NCBI GenBank assembly: GCA_036675565.1
Contig: JAKFER010000228.1
Location: 1-10,487 of the forward strand
Reading direction: 5' to 3'
Source of the DNA: JACCYQ01 sp036675565
Lineage (GTDB): Bacteria; Bacteroidota; Bacteroidia; Chitinophagales; Chitinophagaceae
DNA length: 10,487 bases
The translations under genes and the position numbers were made by a program. The notes below the pieces were generated by a model, which made no database searches, had not been told where the DNA came from, and was given only the letters and a program-made list of their open reading frames with translations. The stretch's first letter is position 1; each line of letters opens with the position of its first letter. Positions 7,126 through 10,487 of this stretch are shown here, piece by piece.

Positions 7126-7310
7126 GTCGTTGCACAAAACGTTCCGCTGGAACGTTGGTAAAAGTTTTCGTTTCTTTTAGTTACCTAAAAGATGTTCCTG
7201 CGGAACATTAATAGCAATAAAACAAAATCAATGGCTGTATAATTAACAATTTCTCGGTTCTATGGGAACTCATGATTTTATGAATGCATTCCATTTTCAG
7301 GTTAATAAAT
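7126..7310 (+). repeat. ~185-bp tandem repeat, unit A (subtype 1)
   Basis: First of three tandem units; homology with the others begins near the AAATGTC at 7122. It carries three GTTCC-N3-GGAAC palindromes. The first is at 7141-7153 (spacer GCT, arms extendable to 8 bp, AACGTTCC/GGAACGTT). The second is at 7194-7206 (spacer TGC, arms 7 bp). The third is at 7257-7269 (GTTCT variant, spacer ATG, still pairable as RNA through a G-U pair). Between the first two is another perfect hairpin, CTTTTAG-TTAC-CTAAAAG (7174-7191). Subtype 1 is defined by GGTAAAAGTTTTCG after the first palindrome and by TGC in the second. Confidence 0.93.
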
Positions 7311-7498
7311 GTCTTTGCACAAAACGTTCCGCTGGAACGATGGGCATTTATTAGATTATGTTCGTTACCTACCAGATGTTCCTACGGAACATACATAGCC
7401 AGCCATAAAACAAAATCAATGGTTGTATAATTGACAATTTCCGGGTTCCATAGGAACTCAAGATTTTATGAATGCATTCCATTTTCAGGTTAATAAAT
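7311..7498 (+). repeat. ~188-bp tandem repeat, unit B (subtype 2)
   Basis: Second unit, starting GTCTTTGCACAAAACG. Palindromes lie at 7326-7338 (spacer GCT), 7378-7390 (spacer TAC) and 7445-7457 (spacer ATA). The stretch after the first palindrome, GGGCATTTATTAGATTATG, differs from units A and C but nearly matches unit D at 10308-10327, so B and D form a second subtype. The tail, GAATGCATTCCATTTTCAGG and on, is almost identical to that of unit A. The distance from the third palindrome of one unit to the first of the next is 69 bases on both junctions in this array. Confidence 0.93.
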
Positions 7499-7641
7499 GT
7501 CTTTGCACAAAACGTTCCGCTGGAACGATGGTAAAAGTTTTCGTTTATGATAGTTACCTAAAAGATGTTCCTGCGGAACATTAATAGCATTAAACAAAAT
7601 AAATGGTTGCATCATTGACCAATGCTTTGTTCCATCGGAAC
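7499..7641 (+). repeat. ~185-bp tandem repeat, unit C (subtype 1, 3'-truncated)
   Basis: Third unit, again of subtype 1. Palindromes lie at 7514-7526 (spacer GCT), 7567-7579 (spacer TGC) and 7629-7641 (spacer ATC). Similarity to the other units stops right after the third palindrome, six bases before the stop codon of the minus-strand PAP2 gene at 7648. The unit therefore lacks the ~41-base tail seen in A and B. Its third palindrome could serve as the 3' end hairpin of the PAP2 transcript. Confidence 0.92.
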
Positions 7642-7647
7642 TAAGAA

Positions 7648-9033
7648 TTATTTAATGGAATATGTGGAACCATCTTTTTCCGCCCGGTTTTCAATAATGT
7701 ATTTTGCCAGTGCTTCTCCCATTTCAATACCTGTCGTATTATCTGAGGGAAAATGGATCCCTGCATAAAATCTTGAATCTGCACATTCTTTGGCTAGCTT
7801 TTTAAAATAATCAACATCCGCAGGAAAAAAATAAGCCAGCATGGTTGCAGCTGTTGAAGATGCAGTTGCATGTCCTGATGGATAACCAGGAAATGGGGGC
7901 GTAAAACCGAGTAAAGGTTTATATGTTTTATCCAGTTGATCAGGCCTGGTACCAAAATATGCATATTTCGCATCCATGATAGCAATGGCCGCATCATGAA
8001 TGGCAACATGTAATAAAGTATAAATTCTTGCAGCTTCGGGTGTATTCCTGTCAAGGCGGTATTCAAATATTTTCTGACTGGCAATATCGGTCCATATATC
8101 CAATCCACTCAATGCAGCCCAGCGATATGCCTGTGAAACTGTATAAAAATTTTGCTGAAAGTTTTTTAATGAATTCATTTCATTGGTAAAGTCCGGAGGG
8201 GGAGCTGGCCTGAATTGTTTGCAGGATGCGAGCACCAATGGTTTTACGTTGACGGCAACTGCACCAACAGGAAAATCGCCTTTCCATAAATTGGATTCGA
8301 CAGGCATGCTTCCATTCCATGGTTTATCAGATCCATCCATCTTTGCTTTTTCAATAACCATCTCAGCTACTTGTTTACCCAATTCCCAGCCTGCTGTAAC
8401 ATCACTGGGATATTGAACCCCGGCAACAATTCTTGATTGTCCTGCATCATGCGCCAACTTCATGAGTGAATCTCCAGCTTGCGGAAAAAAGTAGGCTAAT
8501 ACATGTGCAGCAGCAGATGATGTAACAGTATGTTCACACGGAAATGAAGGAGCAGATGAATGCCCTGCATATGACTTTATATTATTTGACATTTCATAAG
8601 GACGTTTCCTGTTGTATTTATATTTAAGATCCCATGCCGCGACTATGGCATCATAAATGGCTATGTTCATCCATGCCATGGGTGATCGCCAGAAATTTCC
8701 ACCATCGGGTTTTGTAAAAAGTTCCGGTCCGGCAAACTGGTAACCTGTTTCATTCCAGTGATAAGAAGGAGAACCCATATCCCAGTATCGAATTTTTTGC
8801 AGCTCCTGTTTATTTATGTTGGATTGTAATTTTTGTATTTGCTCCAGCTCTTTTTTGGTTTCGTCATTACCAGGGACTGGTTTAACGTCAAGAGCTTTGA
8901 AATCATTTACTACCCAGGTTTTCCAGTTGGCAATTTCTTTTTGCGATTGGGAAGATAGGGGTAAAAAATAAATACTGCAGCACATCAACAGTATCATGTA
9001 TGGCGGGATTTTTAAAAATTTTGCGGATTGCAT
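7648..9033 (-). CDS. PAP2 / vanadium-haloperoxidase-like phosphoesterase, two-half protein
   Basis: This is a 461-residue exported protein of the PAP2 acid phosphatase / vanadium haloperoxidase superfamily. The N-terminus has a hydrophobic signal (about 11-27), so it probably acts in the periplasm or outside the inner membrane. The C-terminal half holds a complete active-site signature: K356-x6-R363-P364, P385-S-G-H388 and S420-R421-x5-H427-x3-D431. The N-terminal half is a second copy with the same layout 219-220 residues earlier: K137-x6-R144-P145, PCEH (165-168) replacing PSGH, and S200-R201-x5-Q207-x3-D211, where Gln replaces the catalytic His. Both halves end in a KxxxDGS-like segment. 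The second half is therefore probably the catalyst and the first structural. Members of this group act as phosphatases or, with vanadate, haloperoxidases; sequence alone does not decide. The AraC gene lies upstream on the same strand and may control it. Confidence 0.9.
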   Translation of the reverse strand: MQSAKFLKIPPYMILLMCCSIYFLPLSSQSQKEIANWKTWVVNDFKALDVKPVPGNDETKKELEQIQKLQSNINKQELQKIRYWDMGSPSYHWNETGYQFAGPELFTKPDGGNFWRSPMAWMNIAIYDAIVAAWDLKYKYNRKRPYEMSNNIKSYAGHSSAPSFPCEHTVTSSAAAHVLAYFFPQAGDSLMKLAHDAGQSRIVAGVQYPSDVTAGWELGKQVAEMVIEKAKMDGSDKPWNGSMPVESNLWKGDFPVGAVAVNVKPLVLASCKQFRPAPPPDFTNEMNSLKNFQQNFYTVSQAYRWAALSGLDIWTDIASQKIFEYRLDRNTPEAARIYTLLHVAIHDAAIAIMDAKYAYFGTRPDQLDKTYKPLLGFTPPFPGYPSGHATASSTAATMLAYFFPADVDYFKKLAKECADSRFYAGIHFPSDNTTGIEMGEALAKYIIENRAEKDGSTYSIK

Positions 9034-9052
9034 ATGAGATTATTTTAGTTAT

Positions 9053-9077
9053 GTAATTTTTTAATTCCTAAAATTAC
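9053..9077 (-). promoter_or_regulatory. Inverted repeat in PAP2 gene promoter region, possible operator
   Basis: GTAATTTT (9053-9060) and AAAATTAC (9070-9077) are perfect 8-base arms around a 9-base spacer, 20-44 bases upstream of the PAP2 start. On the minus strand one arm forms TAATTTTA, one base off the Bacteroidota -7 consensus TAnnTTTG; a TTG lies upstream but with 13-base rather than 19-base spacing. The position fits an operator overlapping a promoter. A binding protein such as the adjacent AraC regulator is conjecture, since AraC proteins usually prefer direct repeats. Confidence 0.35.
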
Positions 9078-9149
9078 TTGCAGCTCCGGCAAAATGGTTT
9101 GTTCTGCGGTTCAATTAATTTTCTATACGGTTCTAAAAATTTTGCTCAT

Positions 9150-10025
9150 TCAAACAGTTAAAGCAGGTAGCTTTTTTTTGCGGTATTGCATTGGAGATAT
9201 TTGAAAATGTTTTTTAAAAACCCTGTCAAAATGAGTCATGTTTTTAAAGCCGCTTTCCTGCATCACATCTGTTATGGGTAAATGCGTATCCTGTAGCAGC
9301 ATGCAGGCATTTTCCAGTCTTTTATTTAAAAGCCATCGTCCGGGCGGCAGGTTGAATGTTGTATGAAAATCTCTTTTGAAGCTGGAAAGGCTCCTGTGAC
9401 AAAGCCTGGCATATTCGTGTAATTCCAAATGATAAAGGCAGTTCTTTTCCATGATGTCATGAAGCTCATCATTCACAGAATTAGTCAGTTCATGCAGGTA
9501 AGCGTTTAGTTCATGGTTGTTTTCGTTTGATATAATATTTAACAACAACTCTTTAAATTTAAGTTCAAGCAGGTGTGGGGAAGGTTTGGATGTTGCTGTA
9601 AAATAGGGATGAAGTGATTCATAAAATGCCTGCATCATCGGGGTGGTTTCGACAGGCATGATTTGTTTTTTTACAAAGGAATTAGCGGATGTTTGTTTTG
9701 CTATCTCTTTCGATTCTGTCAGGATTGAACGCAGGTATTCATCAGGGATATAAAACATAAAGCCACAAAAGAAATCAGAGCCAATGGTTTCAACAGTAAG
9801 AGCTCCTTTTTTTATAAATGCGGTTGTTCCCTGGTTTATATAAAATGATTCGTGCCTGGTGGACACATGTTTTTTCCCATTAATTACATGAATAAAGCAA
9901 TTATGTTCAGCCCAGTCTTCCGTTTTTGTCGGGGGACATTCAAGCACCAGGAACAATATATCATGGAGGGAAAATTGTTTGAGCATTCCCGGATTTTGCC
10001 TGATAAAATCTGGAAAGTTTTGCAT
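9150..10025 (-). CDS. AraC-family transcriptional regulator
   Basis: This is a 291-residue DNA-binding regulator. The C-terminal ~100 residues are a standard AraC/XylS domain with two helix-turn-helix units. The first is near 200-224 (LELHEYARLC, SLSSFKRDF), the second near 250-283. The second includes the signature ITDVMQESGFKNMTHFDRVF followed by FKKHFQISPMQYRK, very close to the PROSITE-type AraC pattern. Residues 1-150 form a beta-rich sensor domain of the cupin-like N-terminal type found in many Bacteroidota AraC regulators; I cannot infer its ligand. The ATG at 10025 lacks a Shine-Dalgarno sequence. The stop codon lies 116 bases before the PAP2 start codon on the same strand, and no strong terminator is visible between them, so read-through or direct regulation is plausible. 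Confidence 0.93.
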   Translation of the reverse strand: MQNFPDFIRQNPGMLKQFSLHDILFLVLECPPTKTEDWAEHNCFIHVINGKKHVSTRHESFYINQGTTAFIKKGALTVETIGSDFFCGFMFYIPDEYLRSILTESKEIAKQTSANSFVKKQIMPVETTPMMQAFYESLHPYFTATSKPSPHLLELKFKELLLNIISNENNHELNAYLHELTNSVNDELHDIMEKNCLYHLELHEYARLCHRSLSSFKRDFHTTFNLPPGRWLLNKRLENACMLLQDTHLPITDVMQESGFKNMTHFDRVFKKHFQISPMQYRKKKLPALTV

Positions 10026-10223
10026 GATGGTACCGTTTGAATGCCAATACTAATTTAAAAAAAAATGATCAAATTTAAATGAGCAGGTATAATTGTAAAG
10101 GTAAAACAGTTTGGATAATTGTATTGATGAGGATAATGCAATTTTTTAATAATATTCCAATGGAACGTGCTGCTATGAGTTTACCGGGTTAGCGTGTTTA
10201 CCACCATACAATAAATTGGGAGA
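10026..10223 (-). promoter_or_regulatory. AT-rich upstream region of the AraC gene
   Basis: No gene is visible. On the minus strand TTTG (10073-10070) lies 20 bases before TATTGGCA (10049-10042), a poor match to a -33/-7 pair, with an intervening T9 run that could change length by slippage. At 10155-10165 TTCC-AAT-GGAA followed by C is a decayed relative of the palindromes in the neighbouring ~185-bp repeats, hinting that an older unit once extended further left. Confidence 0.3.
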
Positions 10224-10277
10224 GTGCCATGGGAACTCATGATTTTATGAAGGCATTCCATTTTCAGGTTAATAAAT
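10224..10277 (+). repeat. 3' tail of a ~185-bp repeat unit
   Basis: This fragment starts at the third palindrome of a unit (GTGCC-ATG-GGAAC, 10224-10236, one arm mismatched) and continues through the conserved tail TCATGATTTTATGAAGGCAT to AATAAAT. The start of its first palindrome is 69 bases from the first palindrome of the next unit, as in the left array. Sequence to the left no longer matches, so the unit is truncated. Confidence 0.85.
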
Positions 10278-10459
10278 GTATTTGCACAAAACGTTCCGCT
10301 GAAACGATGGGCAATTATTAGATTATGTTCGTTACCTGCCAGATGTTCCTACGGAACATTAATAGCATAAAACAAAATCAATGGTTGTATCATTGACAAT
10401 TCCGGGTTCCATGGGAACTCATGATTTTATGAATGCATTCCATATTCAGGTTAATAAAT
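10278..10459 (+). repeat. ~182-bp repeat, unit D (subtype 2)
   Basis: This full unit is in the same orientation as units A-C, about 3.15 kb away. Palindromes lie at 10293-10305 (GTTCC-GCT-GAAAC, right arm mutated), 10345-10357 (spacer TAC) and 10406-10418 (spacer ATG). Its internal sequence follows unit B (subtype 2) rather than A and C. Spacings of 52 and 61 bases between palindrome starts match the other units closely. Confidence 0.93.
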
Positions 10460-10487
10460 GTCTTGCACAAAACGTTCCGCCGGAACG
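10460..10487 (+). repeat. Start of a further repeat unit E, cut by window edge
   Basis: It begins GTCTTGCACAAAACG, with one T fewer than the other units, and ends at the window edge inside its first palindrome, GTTCC-GCC-GGAAC (10474-10486). The GCC spacer is the only departure from GCT at this position. The array therefore continues beyond the window. Confidence 0.88.

Noticed and set aside
7126..7641. Regularly spaced palindromic repeats considered as a CRISPR array
   Set aside because: The period is ~185 bp, the intervening sequences are themselves conserved between units, and no cas genes are present.
10042..10073. TTTG-N20-TATTGGCA as an AraC gene promoter
   Set aside because: The -7 element lacks the TTTG part of the TAnnTTTG consensus and the spacing is one base long; too weak to call as a separate feature.

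Overview
The window looks like chromosomal DNA from a member of the Bacteroidota, most likely Chitinophagaceae or a close relative. The reasons are AT-rich spacers, start codons without a Shine-Dalgarno sequence, a LytTR-type response regulator, a lipoprotein-type GH13 amylase, a very long AsmA-family protein and an AraC regulator of the style common in that phylum. The family-level placement is inference.

Layout. The left edge cuts a LytTR response regulator (1-537, +). Next is a single-gene GH13 alpha-amylase lipoprotein (717-2084, +). It converges on a minus-strand gene for a PD-(D/E)XK nuclease-like protein (2315-3532), which looks like an accessory gene set into a house-keeping neighbourhood. 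The 230-bp convergent spacer holds a UUCG-loop hairpin, a GC-rich inverted repeat and a 15-bp palindrome close to the nuclease stop. A 1024-residue AsmA-family membrane-anchored protein follows (3780-6854, -). Then comes a 793-bp gene-free stretch (6855-7647) made almost entirely of repeats: two small inverted repeats, a TTTAGGG-rich minisatellite, a REP-like block and three tandem units of a ~185-bp repeat. Beyond it are a PAP2/vanadium-haloperoxidase-like protein built from two homologous halves (7648-9033, -) and an AraC-family regulator (9150-10025, -). The right end re-enters the same ~185-bp repeat in the same orientation (10224 to the edge).

How the parts relate. The AraC regulator and the phosphatase/haloperoxidase-like gene lie on one strand 124 bp apart (stop codon of one to start codon of the other, counting the stop) and are bracketed by direct repeats, so they may be a regulator-target pair. 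The amylase, nuclease-like and AsmA genes show no obvious shared pathway. The most unusual feature is the ~185-bp repeat. Each full unit carries three GTTCC-N3-GGAAC palindromes with near-constant spacing and position-specific spacers, and units come in two subtypes. I see no tRNA, rRNA, CRISPR array, transposase or origin.
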